A program made the position numbers and the translations under genes. Positions 34,051 through 43,947 of a DNA stretch of 64,000 nucleotides are shown one piece after another. The notes below the pieces were generated by a model, which was not told the origin of the DNA, ran no database searches, and saw only the letters and a program-made list of their open reading frames with translations. The stretch comes from Peterkaempfera bronchialis (lineage in GTDB: Bacteria > Actinomycetota > Actinomycetes > Streptomycetales > Streptomycetaceae), in assembly GCF_003258605.2 (NCBI RefSeq), contig NZ_CP031264.1, positions 3,410,001-3,474,000 of the forward strand. Direction: 5' to 3'. The first letter of the stretch is position 1. Every line of letters starts with the position of its first letter.

Positions 34051-34120
34051 GGTGGTTGGTCTCAGACTTCCGCTCGCGGGATAGGGGCAAGGCCGTCCTA
34101 CCCGCGCACAGCCGTTCGGC

Positions 34121-34144
34121 AACGTACGCCGAAACGTACGCCGA
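34121..34144. repeat. 12-bp direct repeat in the divergent promoter region
   Basis: AACGTACGCCGA occurs twice in tandem, about 75 bases upstream of the oxidoreductase ATG and about 115 bases before the ene-reductase. It may be a regulator site. Confidence 0.6.
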
Positions 34145-34256
34145 GTCGTACCGCGTGCCGCGCACCGCAGAATAAGATGCACTTGCAATTATTTCCCGCG
34201 CTGCTTACGGTCGTCCCACAACCGATTCAGCCGTCGCGAGCCCAGCGAGGACACCC

Positions 34257-35351
34257 ATGAGCGCTCTCTTCGAGCCCCTCACCCTGCGCAGCCTCACCAT
34301 CCCCAACCGGGTGTGGATGGCTCCCATGTGCCAGTACTCCGCCTCCCCCGAGGGGGCCGACACCGGCGTCCCGGGCGACTGGCACTTCCAGCACCTGGCC
34401 TCGCGCGCGGCCGGCGGCGCGGGGCTGATCCTGGTCGAGGCCACCGCCGTCCTCCCCGAGGGCCGCATCAGCACCCATGACCTCGGCCTCTGGAACGAGC
34501 GGCAGCAGCAGGGCTTCGCCCGGATCACCGCCTTCCTGGAGCAGCACGGCACCGTCCCCGGCATCCAGCTCGCCCACGCCGGACGGAAGGCCGGCGACGG
34601 ACAGCCCTGGACCACCGACGGCGTCCTCGCCCCCGAGGACGGCGGCTGGCAGGCCGTCGCACCCAGCGCGGTGGCCTTCGGCGACCGGCCCGTACCCCAC
34701 GAGCTGGACACCGACGAGATCCAGCGCATCGTCCAGGCCTTCGCCGACGCCGCCCGCCGCGCGCTCGCCGCCGGCTTCAAGGTGGTCGAGGTGCACGGCG
34801 CCCACGGCTACCTGGTCCACTCCTTCCTCTCCCCGTACGCCAACCACCGCACCGACTCCTACGGCGGCACCCCGCAGAACCGGATGCGCTTCGCCCTGGA
34901 GGTCGTCGAGGCGGTACGCGCCGTCTGGCCCGACGAACTGCCCCTCTTCTTCCGCACCTCGGCCACCGACTGGCTGTCCGGCGACACCGACGACCAGCGG
35001 GAGGGCTGGACCGGCGAGGACACCGTCCTGCTGGCCAAGGAGCTCCAGGCCCGAGGCGTCGACCTGCTCGACGTCTCCACCGGCGGCATCGCACCCGACG
35101 CCCGCATCCCGGTCGCGCCCGGCTTCCAGGTGCCCTTCGCCGAGACCGTCCGCAGCCTGACCGGACTGCCCACCGGAGCGGTCGGCCTGATCACCGAGCC
35201 CGAGCAGGCCCAGGAGATCGTGGCCTCCGGCCGGGCCGACGCCGTCCTGCTCGGCCGGGAGCTGCTGCGCAATCCGACCTGGCCTCAGCAGGCCGCCCAC
35301 CGGCTGGGAGCCACCGTGCCCCGACCCGAGCAGTACGCCCGCGCCCACTGA
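34257..35351 (+). CDS. Old Yellow Enzyme-family ene-reductase (YqjM type)
   Basis: 364 residues. It starts with LFEPLTLRSLTIPNRVWMAPMCQYSA, whose Cys is the redox-tuning residue of YqjM-class enzymes. QLAHAGRK holds the FMN Arg; HGAHGYLVHSFLSPYAN and the Arg finger NHRTDSYGG are complete. It should reduce activated C=C bonds with NADPH and FMN. Upstream, TTGCAATTATTT (34184) is AT-rich for this genome and may be part of the promoter. Confidence 0.93.
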   Translation: MSALFEPLTLRSLTIPNRVWMAPMCQYSASPEGADTGVPGDWHFQHLASRAAGGAGLILVEATAVLPEGRISTHDLGLWNERQQQGFARITAFLEQHGTVPGIQLAHAGRKAGDGQPWTTDGVLAPEDGGWQAVAPSAVAFGDRPVPHELDTDEIQRIVQAFADAARRALAAGFKVVEVHGAHGYLVHSFLSPYANHRTDSYGGTPQNRMRFALEVVEAVRAVWPDELPLFFRTSATDWLSGDTDDQREGWTGEDTVLLAKELQARGVDLLDVSTGGIAPDARIPVAPGFQVPFAETVRSLTGLPTGAVGLITEPEQAQEIVASGRADAVLLGRELLRNPTWPQQAAHRLGATVPRPEQYARAH

Positions 35352-35379
35352 CCCACCGCATCCGGCGACCCGAGCCCGG

Positions 35380-36138
<759 letters not shown>

Positions 36139-36230
36139 TTACGAGCCGAAAGTCCGACATACGACGGCCGATCAGACGCTGAACGGTCCAGCAGATTCCC
36201 TCTCAGGGGTGACCGGTCGGTGACCGGCCG

Positions 36231-37349
36231 TCAGTCGGACTCTGTGAAAAACACCTCACCGCCACCGTTCGGCAGTGAGAAGGCGAGCAGCCGCAGCCCC
36301 TCCCGCTCCACCGCCTCCCGGTCGGCGGCGGACAGCGGCTCGAAGAGTTCCACCCGCAGCCTCGGCACCGCCCCGCGATCCCCGGCGATCCGCCAGATTC
36401 CCCGCACCAGGCCGTCGGTGAGGACCGCGCCCCGCACCAGGCCGTTGCTGGTGCACACCCGCTTCCGGTAGGCGTCCGGCAGCACCCGGGTGCGGTCCGC
36501 ATGCGAGAGCAGCAGATTGTCGAACTCCGCCAGCAGCCGTACCGGGACCGGCGTTTCCGGGTCCGGACGCGGCGCGTCGGGCAGGTCGTAGAGGATCGCG
36601 CCGCTCTCGTCCCGGAAGACGCACAGCCGGGGCCGCAGCCGCTCCAGCACCTCCCGAAGCCGCGTCAGCCCCGACCACGTCTGCACATCCCGGACGGTCG
36701 CCGGACCGAACGCCGCCAGGTAGCGCAGCACCATCGCATCCACAGGCGGCTCGGCCACCAGGGGCAACCCCAGCCAGGCCGCCGCCGTGGTGTGCGCGGC
36801 CGGGCCGCTCGCACCCCACACCCCGCGCGGCGGCACCTGCACCAGCGGCAGCAGGCACCGTACGGTCATCGCCAGCGCCGAAGGGTCGCACCCCGGCCAG
36901 CGCTCCGCCAGCAGCGCGCCCAGCCCCTGGAACGTCAGCGGACGCTCCTCCACCAGCTCCCGACCCGCCTCGGCTAGCGCCCCCAGGTCCACACCGGCGA
37001 GCTGCCCGCCCCACTGGGTCCGGGCGGTGCGCTCCAACTGCCGTTGCAGCACCGGGCGCAGCGCCAGGCAGTCCGCTGCGGTGACCAGGTGGATGGTGCC
37101 GCGCATCAGTGCGATCCGGACCACCGAGCGGTCCTCCACCAGCCGCGACAGCTCCTCCGGCCGGAAGCCCTCCACCCGGTTCCACAGCCCGACATAGGGC
37201 GGCTTGGGGTCCTGCGCCTGGAGCCCCACCAGCCGCTCCACCACCTCTGCGGCGGACAGTTTATGACGTCTCGTCAGCAACTGCCGCTCCAGCAGCGCGC
37301 GGTTCAGCGCCCGCCGCCCCAGGACGGCTCCGGTACTCGTCTCGGCCAT
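36231..37349 (-). CDS. Winged-helix (HTH_42) protein, AlkZ-like DNA glycosylase candidate
   Basis: 372 residues, full length for the family. It starts with a winged-helix segment (RALNRALLERQLLTRR). GLQAQDPKPPYVGLW near 42-56 carries the Gln-x-Gln pair that forms the catalytic motif in AlkZ/AlkX-type glycosylases. MRGTIHLVTAADC and the final segment LLLSHADRT are also conserved in the family. AlkZ enzymes remove bulky alkylated or cross-linked bases and often protect producers of DNA-damaging compounds. No such biosynthetic genes are beside it, so a general repair role is likely. Confidence 0.75.
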   Translation of the reverse strand: MAETSTGAVLGRRALNRALLERQLLTRRHKLSAAEVVERLVGLQAQDPKPPYVGLWNRVEGFRPEELSRLVEDRSVVRIALMRGTIHLVTAADCLALRPVLQRQLERTARTQWGGQLAGVDLGALAEAGRELVEERPLTFQGLGALLAERWPGCDPSALAMTVRCLLPLVQVPPRGVWGASGPAAHTTAAAWLGLPLVAEPPVDAMVLRYLAAFGPATVRDVQTWSGLTRLREVLERLRPRLCVFRDESGAILYDLPDAPRPDPETPVPVRLLAEFDNLLLSHADRTRVLPDAYRKRVCTSNGLVRGAVLTDGLVRGIWRIAGDRGAVPRLRVELFEPLSAADREAVEREGLRLLAFSLPNGGGEVFFTESD

Positions 37350-37476
37350 GGCGCCACGCTAACCACCCATGCGGACGAGATCTGTCCTCCTTCCGGGACT
37401 CGTCGCGGCACACGGCCCCACCGATCCGGACGTGGCCTGTACCGCCGCCTGACCGCCCGGGGCGAAGGTCAACTCC

Positions 37477-38313
37477 TCACGGCCGGAAGGTCTTTCGCAG
37501 GAGCTCGCTGAACTCGGCGGGGTGCGTGGTCAGGCCGGTGTGCCCGCCTGGAAAGTGCCGGAGTTCCATGCCGAGACGCTCGGCCAGGAAAGCGGCCGGA
37601 CGGTAGGGCAGCTCGCCGCGTGAGTCCTGACCGCAGGCGAGCACAAGGCGGTCCGACAGCGCCTCCAGCCGGTGGATGTCCGGGGCGTAGGACATAAAGC
37701 CGGGCACGATGCGCCCGACGAAGTACGGCAGGTCGGCCATCGTCTGCTCGGCCCGCGCCGCTGCGTGCGGCGGAAGCCTGATCTCGGCCTTCGGCTCGGT
37801 GGTGTCGCCGTCCTTCTTCAGGCCCGCAGCGAAGACGGCCATCGCCGGCATAAGCCCCTGGGTGCGGAACGTCGTCTGCACGCGCGCGATGAGCGCGCGG
37901 TGTTCGGAGGCGTCCGGCAGGACCTCCACTACCGGCGGCTCGTGCGCCACGACGCGTTCCACGCATTCGGGATGGGCGGTGAGCAGGTGCAGGGCGGTGA
38001 TCGCGCCCGAGCTGGCGCCGAACACCCGGGCGGGCTCACCGGGCGACAGCAGCTCCAGCACCCGGAACGCGTCATCGGCGTGCTCGGCCACTCGCTGTTC
38101 GGCCTCGGGGTCGTCCAGCGTGCTGCGGGACATGCCGCGCGGGTCGTAGGTCGCGACGGTGTATTCGGTGGCCAGGTCGTCGGCGATGCCGTCGAAGGAC
38201 GCCGCACCGCCCGTCCCTCCGGGGATCAGCAGCAGCAGCGGACCCTGGCCGCGTACTTCATAGTGCAGGGTCGCGCCGTGCACCTGCAGGCTGCCGATGG
38301 TCGGACCGGTCAT
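37477..38313 (-). CDS. Alpha/beta-hydrolase
   Basis: 278 residues. Nucleophile elbow GASSGA near 99-104 (G-x-S-x-G), oxyanion region IPGGTGGAASFDG near 30-42 and a terminal His in FPGGHTGL near 257. Its start overlaps the TetR stop (ATGA), so it belongs to that operon and is probably regulated by it. The substrate is unknown; the family includes esterases, epoxide hydrolases and lactonases. Confidence 0.85.
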   Translation of the reverse strand: MTGPTIGSLQVHGATLHYEVRGQGPLLLLIPGGTGGAASFDGIADDLATEYTVATYDPRGMSRSTLDDPEAEQRVAEHADDAFRVLELLSPGEPARVFGASSGAITALHLLTAHPECVERVVAHEPPVVEVLPDASEHRALIARVQTTFRTQGLMPAMAVFAAGLKKDGDTTEPKAEIRLPPHAAARAEQTMADLPYFVGRIVPGFMSYAPDIHRLEALSDRLVLACGQDSRGELPYRPAAFLAERLGMELRHFPGGHTGLTTHPAEFSELLRKTFRP

Positions 38314-38903
38314 GCGGGGTCTCCCTCCCGGGACGGGGGCCAGTGCTCCAGCAGGACGTGCAGGGCGTCGAGGGCGCGGACCCAGGACTGCTGCGGCGCA
38401 CGCTCGTACGCGAAACCGCCCGCGGCCTCCAGGGCGACGAACCCGTGGAATGTGCTGCGCAGCAACCGGACCGCGTCGGTCAGGTCGGGCTCGGGCAGTC
38501 CGTAGCCGCGCAGCATGCCGTAGGTCAGCTCGACCGCGCGTCGTGGCCCGGGGGCTGTCGCGACCAGCTCAGGGTCGATCCGGATCGGGGTCTGCGTCGC
38601 CATATAGCGGCCCGGATGCTGGTGGGCGTACTCCCGCCAGGCGTTCGCAAACGCGACCAGCGCGTCCTTGCCTGCCCGCCCTGCGGTCGCCTCCGCGATG
38701 CGGATCGTCTTCTCGTCCGCCGCCAGCAGCGCGATGCGTCCGCGCAGATCCTCCAGGCTGCGGACGTGCGTGTAGAGGCTCGCATCCTTCACGCCGAGCC
38801 GCCGCGCCACCTGCGACATGGTCACCTGGTCCAGCCCGACCTCGTCCGCCAGCTCGGCGCCCGCGACCGTCACCCGCTCCGCCGTCAGCCCGGCCCGTGC
38901 CAT
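38310..38903 (-). CDS. TetR-family regulator (TetR_C_33/WHG type)
   Basis: 197 residues. HTH at 10-55: DQVTMSQVARRLGVKDASLYTHV. The C-terminal domain has the WREYAHQHPGRYMAT and TFHGFVALEAAGGF features of the WHG group. First gene of an operon with the alpha/beta-hydrolase; the promoter region contains three CCTAGG palindromes, likely its own operator. Confidence 0.9.
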   Translation of the reverse strand: MARAGLTAERVTVAGAELADEVGLDQVTMSQVARRLGVKDASLYTHVRSLEDLRGRIALLAADEKTIRIAEATAGRAGKDALVAFANAWREYAHQHPGRYMATQTPIRIDPELVATAPGPRRAVELTYGMLRGYGLPEPDLTDAVRLLRSTFHGFVALEAAGGFAYERAPQQSWVRALDALHVLLEHWPPSREGDPA

Positions 38904-39217
38904 ACGCCCTCCCCAAGACCCTAGGTTGACTAGTTATAGCCTAGGACCCCTAGGAACGACAACGCGGATGACTGGATGAGGGTCCGGCCGGGTCTTGCTG
39001 GTTCTTCTCGGCGGCCGTCGTGGGCTTTGCCGCCGCCTGGTGGCAGGGTTGCTCCACGCTCGGCGTGGTGGCGCTCACGTCGCGGGGAACGCCTGACGTG
39101 GAGGCGGGTCAGGCGTCGATGGCCGCCTGTGAAACCGACGGCAGCTCCACCCACCGATCTCACCGAGTCTTCTCCGGCCCGCCCAGCGAGCGAAGGTGTT
39201 GCCGGTGACCTACCGGT
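38904..39217. promoter_or_regulatory. TetR promoter with triple CCTAGG sites, then a hairpin
   Basis: CCTAGG lies at 38920-38925, 38940-38945 and 38949-38954. On the minus strand a TATAAC (-10-like) sits between the first two, 20 bases apart centre to centre, so a bound TetR dimer would cover the promoter. Further right, 39089-39097 pairs with 39108-39116 (ACGCCTGAC stem), a probable terminator for the 40096-39218 gene. No other gene is seen. Confidence 0.6.
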
Positions 39218-40096
39218 TCACTCGTCCTCGTCCTCGTCCTCGTCGTCGAAGTCGCCGGGCGGGATCGTCCATCGCATCACCGTCCGGCCCGCCTCATCGG
39301 CTTCGAGGGTGACCGGATAGACCTGGCCCGCCTCTCGTTCGCCACGGTGCCTGATGGAGTGATCGCCTTGGTCCCAGCCGATGCCGAGCACCTGGCAGCC
39401 GCCGACCTCGATCGCGCCGATATGGAGCGGATGGTGCCACCCGGCCCGCCGGAAGCGGTAGAAGTCGGTGTGCTTGTCGAGTGAGACGGCAACGCCCTTG
39501 CCCTGGAGGCCGCCGCGCCAGGCGGTGAGCTCGGCGGCGAGTGAGGCTGCCTCGGCCACGGGCAGGTCGAGCCACCCATGCGGTCCGTCGTCGCCGTACT
39601 GCGGTGCGATCCGCTCGCCGCCGAACTGCGCGTGAGCGTCGTCCACATATCGGCCCCAGTAGGTGACATCGGCGAGCCCATTGGCCGGCTCGCTCTCCAA
39701 GCCCGTCCACGCGTCCAGGCCCGAGGCGTCACCGACCACCATGCCGCATCGGTCGACGGGCAGGTCCCCGAGCCGGACCGGCATCGACCGGTCCGCAGTC
39801 TCCGGCCATGGCACGCCGAGGCCGATCTCCAGGATCGCGATCGTCGGCTCCTCGTCGAACGGTGACGGGGAGGTGCTCGCCCGCACCGTCAGCGGCCGGT
39901 CGTCGGCGGCAGGAACCGCAACCGCCTCGCACAGCCACTCACCAAAGTGGCCTCCTCCCGACGCCGCCGTCGTCCTGGCGCGCTCGGAGAGGGGTTGCCC
40001 CAGTTCCCGCCAATAGTCGATCCACCCGGCCATACCGAGCACCAGCACACCAGACGGCGCGGTGACGGATCCCAGGTCGACGAAGGTCTCAGGCAT
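39218..40096 (-). CDS. Hypothetical protein with poly-acidic tail
   Basis: 292 residues from ATG at 40096. I do not recognise the family with confidence. It is globular and beta-rich, Trp-rich in the centre (HGWLDLPVAEAASLAAELTAWRG), with a PQYGDDGPHG loop. The C-terminus is FDDEDEDEDE, encoded by a GTCCTC hexanucleotide repeat at the very end of the gene that could vary by slippage. No signal peptide. It stands alone between the TetR operon and the VOC gene. Confidence 0.65.
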   Translation of the reverse strand: MPETFVDLGSVTAPSGVLVLGMAGWIDYWRELGQPLSERARTTAASGGGHFGEWLCEAVAVPAADDRPLTVRASTSPSPFDEEPTIAILEIGLGVPWPETADRSMPVRLGDLPVDRCGMVVGDASGLDAWTGLESEPANGLADVTYWGRYVDDAHAQFGGERIAPQYGDDGPHGWLDLPVAEAASLAAELTAWRGGLQGKGVAVSLDKHTDFYRFRRAGWHHPLHIGAIEVGGCQVLGIGWDQGDHSIRHRGEREAGQVYPVTLEADEAGRTVMRWTIPPGDFDDEDEDEDE

Positions 40097-40268
40097 GCGC
40101 CGACTGTTGTCCTCTCCAGTGAGACGCAGACCACCGGGCCCGTCTCATCGAACTCGTCGTAACCTGCCGAATCGGCCGGACGGCTCACCCGTCCCCAGCG
40201 CCTGATCGGCCGGGAGCGGTTCTTCGTCCTGGCCCATGGGGACAGAACGAGGACACGTTCGTGGCCCC

Positions 40269-40697
40269 TCAGTCGAGACAGAACTCGTTGCCCTCGATGT
40301 CCTGCATGACGATGCATGAGTCGTTGCCGTCGTGCAGCAGTCGCACCCGTACTGCGCCGAGCGGGACCAGGCGTGCGCACTCGGCCTCGAGTGCGGCAAG
40401 GCGCTCTTCACCCACGAGTCCGGTGCCGACCCGCACATCAAGATGCAGCCGATTCTTGACGACCTTGCCTTCGGGAACGCGCTGGAAGAACAGTCGCGGG
40501 CCCACACCTGAGGGATCAATGCATGCGAACCATGAACCCCGATCCTCAGGCGGCACTGAGCGATCGAAATCGTCCCACGTGGCAAACCCCTTCGGTGGCG
40601 GCGATACGACGTACCCCAACACCTCGCACCAGAAACGAGCGACGCGCTCGGGTTCTGCGCAGTCGAAGGTGACTTGGAACTGCTTGACCGACGCCAT
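40269..40697 (-). CDS. VOC-family glyoxalase/dioxygenase-like protein
   Basis: 142 residues. Typical half-repeat of the VOC fold: FQVTFDCAEPERVARFWCEVLGYVV near 6-30, RLHLDVRVG near 81-89 and a DIEGNEFCLD end, the pattern of the glyoxalase-like Glyoxalase_6 group. Members bind metals or drugs; the function here is unknown. Confidence 0.85.
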   Translation of the reverse strand: MASVKQFQVTFDCAEPERVARFWCEVLGYVVSPPPKGFATWDDFDRSVPPEDRGSWFACIDPSGVGPRLFFQRVPEGKVVKNRLHLDVRVGTGLVGEERLAALEAECARLVPLGAVRVRLLHDGNDSCIVMQDIEGNEFCLD

Positions 40698-40895
40698 CGG
40701 CCCACCATAGTGGCGCGTGCTGTTCACCGACACGGCGGTGTAGGGTCCGTCGGCTGGTGAGCAATCACAGCTGCGCGCCCAGCAGTGGTACCGGCAGTGA
40801 GCAAGAGGGTGGGCAGTCATCCATTGCGTGATCACGAGCAGTGGAGGCCGGCGGGCTGGGTCCGCGCCGGACACCCACGGGCGGAAGGCTAGGCC

Positions 40896-41462
40896 ATGCG
40901 GAAACTGATCTACGGCATGAACCTGACCCTGGACGGCTACATCGCCACGGCCGGCGACGACATCGGCTGGAGCGGACCGCCGAGCCACGAGCTGTTCCAG
41001 TGGTGGCTCGCCCACGAGCAGGCGAGTGGCCTGTCGCTGTACGGGCGCAAGCTATGGGAGACGATGAGCTCCTACTGGCCGACCGGCGACCAGCAGCCCA
41101 ACGCCACCCCGGCGGAGATCGAGTTCGCGCGGAACTGGCGGGACACGCCGAAGGTGGTGTTCTCCTCGACGATCGACAAGGTCGACTGGAACACCCGCCT
41201 GGTCACCGGCGACGCGATCGCCGAGATCACCCGGCTCAAGGCCGAGGACGGCGGCCCAATGAACATCGGCGGCGCGACGCTTGCCGGGGCGGCCATGCGC
41301 GCCGGGCTGATCGACGAGTATGTGATCGCCGCCCATCCGGTCCTGGTGGGCAGCGGCACGCCGTTTTTCACCGCGCTGGACAGCTGGGTGAACCTGAACC
41401 TGGTGGAGACGCGGACGTTTCCCGGCGGCGTGGTCCTGACCAGGTACGAGACGAGGCGCTGA
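40896..41462 (+). CDS. Dihydrofolate reductase-like (RibD C-terminal domain) protein
   Basis: 188 residues; ATG after GGAAGG. It starts RKLIYGMNLTLDGYIA and has LYGRKLWETM and GGPMNIGGATLAGAAMRAGLIDEY, the NADPH-binding core of the RibD/YyaP family. These small oxidoreductases are common in actinomycetes; few have known substrates. It is the last ordinary gene before the mobile-element region. Confidence 0.88.
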   Translation: MRKLIYGMNLTLDGYIATAGDDIGWSGPPSHELFQWWLAHEQASGLSLYGRKLWETMSSYWPTGDQQPNATPAEIEFARNWRDTPKVVFSSTIDKVDWNTRLVTGDAIAEITRLKAEDGGPMNIGGATLAGAAMRAGLIDEYVIAAHPVLVGSGTPFFTALDSWVNLNLVETRTFPGGVVLTRYETRR

Positions 41463-41659
41463 GCAGCTTCCCGCTGTCTCACGGCTTGGATGGGTGTTTC
41501 CTCTCACCGTTGTGGCATCCCCTCAGCCGGGATCGTCCGGGCGGCTGCGGCGACGCGTTTCCCGACCCTGCACGGCAGTGTAGGGAAACAGCGTTGCTGA
41601 GCATGCTGACCAAGGGAGATACCGCCGCCGAGTGATCGACCACGTTGCCCCTCTGCGGC

Positions 41660-41673
41660 TTGTTGGGCAATTT
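41660..41673 (-). repeat. Possible Tn7-like terminal binding-site remnant (left)
   Basis: On the minus strand the segment reads AAATTGCCCAACAA, matching AAATTGCTCAACCA at 50071-50084 on the plus strand at 12 of 14 positions. The two copies are in inverted orientation at the outer borders of the Tn7-like remnant, directly after the TniQ stop. Confidence 0.3.
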
Positions 41674-43947
41674 TCATGCCAGCTTCCTCTGGGACGGGCG
41701 TTCGATGAGGGCGATCGCCTCACGGATGTCATCAGCAAACCTCGTTCCAGCTGGAGTAGGCCTGGTGGTTCTGCCCCTATTTGTGCGGTTGAAGAGCCAT
41801 GCCTCTGCAACTCGTTCGAGTTCTGCCATGAAGACGGCAACACGGCAGGCGCTAATGGACAGCGCTCGGGCGGCTGCCGTGATGGTGCTGGTCGGCAGTT
41901 CAATGATGAGAAGGAAGCGCTGCGCCCGGAGTTCTGCCCCGTAGCCAGCGAACGAGTTCCAGAGGACAGGCGGGAAGTCTGCCGGGCCTCCGAACTTGGC
42001 GAGTGGGTGGTCCCGAGCCGACCTGCGCGACGGAATGCCTGCTTCGGCGGCCCGGCCCCGAATCGTGCATGTACTCACCCCGATGGACGCCGCGATGGCC
42101 TTGTAGGTGCGCTGCTTGACCTCGTACTCGTGACGAAGCCAGTCGGGGTCGATATGGATTGTTCGCTGGCCGCCGGAGGCGAGTGCTGGCGAGAGCCCTC
42201 GCTCGCCGAGGAGACGGCGGACAAAGGTTCGGTTGTAGCCGAGAACGGCACCGATCCTCCTGTTGCTTAGGCCTTGTCCGACCAGCTCTTGTAGTTCCTT
42301 TGTCGTGGGTGTCTGGGCCCGGGGAATTTTCGGCCAGCGTTGTGTCGGGGCAGTCTCGGGCGGCAGCGGATGACGTTCCGCGAAGGCCCGAACGTGCTCG
42401 ACGCTGACCTGCAGTTGCTCGGCGATCGCCTTGACTCCAGCTCTGCTCTGGACGGCAGGCCAGAGCTGGTCAGCCGGAATGCTGTCCAGGTCAGGTCCTG
42501 GCGACTGGGAGTGCGGGATGACGAACCATTCCGGCAGTGGTTCCCATCGGACTGGCTCACTAATGCCGGCTTTGTGGAGCAATCCGGTGGCCTGCCAGTC
42601 GAGGTGCTTGCTCAGGTCCGCTTGGAGGCGGAGGCCCGTCCGTTCGTAAACGTGGACGGGTGCGCCTGTGAGGTTCATCGGCGGGGCAAGGAAGCGGGGA
42701 TGCGTGCCGGTCAGACGTTCGATCAACCTGACTCGCAGTAGACGTTGTTCGGGCTGGCCGGGGCGGGGTCTGCCGATGCTGTCGTAGAAGTGGCGGAGTG
42801 CCGGCCAGTCCACATCTGCTTGGAGGAAAAGCTTGCGGCGGCGCCTGTAGTCGATCGGACTTCATTCCTGGTCGAGGTGCCCGGCGAGTTGGGTGATCGC
42901 GGACAGCACGTACTCCAGATGCCCCGAGGACTGCAGTTTGCTGGTCATGGCGCGGTAGTCGAGCCCGAGCCCGGAGGGGGCGTGTTCGAACAGGAGACGC
43001 CGGGTTTCGGCTTGGACCTCCTGCCCGCTCTCCCCAACGGCCAGGAGCATCCGACTCAGGGCAGCCCGAAAGCAGAGCGGTAGGTCGTAGTAGAGCCCAG
43101 GTGGTGTGAGCCGCAGGGCGGGGCCGCGCCAGAAGGAGCTGGGCACGTTTCGTGAGCGTTCGAGCGCGGTGCCGCGGGCTGGGGCACTGGGGCGCTTACC
43201 GGCGGTCCGGTAGCGGATACGGTCGTGCACCTGCAGGGTGGGGGCAAGCTCTGCGAGGAGAGCTCCTTGCAGAGCAGGGGGTCGCCCGGTCCCAGCGGTC
43301 GAGAATCTTGGCAGCCGCCGGGACTGTCCCACTTCGTCGTGTCTGCGTTGTTGTCAGAAGCCAGCGCGTGGTTCTCGGATCCAGCCGATCAGGTCCCTTA
43401 CGGAGCATGTGCACCGCGACCGCCATCCCGAATGCCATCTGCTTCGGGTTACGCACATGCGGTCCTCCCCGGGACTGCTCTCCTCCCAGGGTCCGAGGGT
43501 CGGGCACTCCCAATTCGTCGAGCAAATTGTCGGCGTGGGGCGGGAGGTCACTGCTGAGGTGGAGGGCGGATAGAGCGACGCGCGCGCTGGCGTGCAGGTG
43601 CTGGAGGTTGCCCAACGCTCGTGCGAGCTCATCGGGTTCGCTGTTGTCATGGGACTGGAGGATGTCCGAGATCAGAACGTTGACCTGATTCTGCGCCGCG
43701 ACGATCTGGCCCTCCGGGGGGAGCTTGGACACCCCGGCACCTCGAAGATCACCGAGACAGCGCGAGTCGCCGGATGAGGAAGGCGTCCGCTCTTGCGCGT
43801 GTTTGAGCGACCTGCAGAACCCCGGGGTCGGGCGGGTCCGCAGGCTCCAGCCGTCCCGGGCAGGCTGCTGGCATTTGGGGCAGTGCTCAACGAGTAGGGC
43901 CAAGTGTTCAGTGCAGGCGAAGGACCACGGCAGACGCCAGGGCAGTG
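41674..43947 (-). pseudogene. TniQ/TnsD-family transposition protein, decayed
   Basis: Read on the minus strand, the N-terminus is cut by the adjacent IS; what remains starts LPWRLPWSFACTEH, then the zinc-ribbon cysteines of TniQ (EHCPKCQQPARDGW; the later FC pair is partial). The frame shifts near 43285-43300 (from AAAKILDRWDR to ALQGALLAELAP) and meets an in-frame TGA at 42862, after which SPIDYRRRR continues in the same frame to 41674. The C-terminal part has helix-turn-helix-like segments (RTYKAIAASIGVSTCTIRGRAAE). TniQ proteins choose target sites for Tn7-like transposons. With truncation, frameshift and stop, it cannot be functional. Confidence 0.75.

Noticed and set aside
34184-34200. 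TTGCAA-type site upstream of the ene-reductase as a MarR operator
   Set aside because: Only a short palindrome, with no second half site at a fitting distance.
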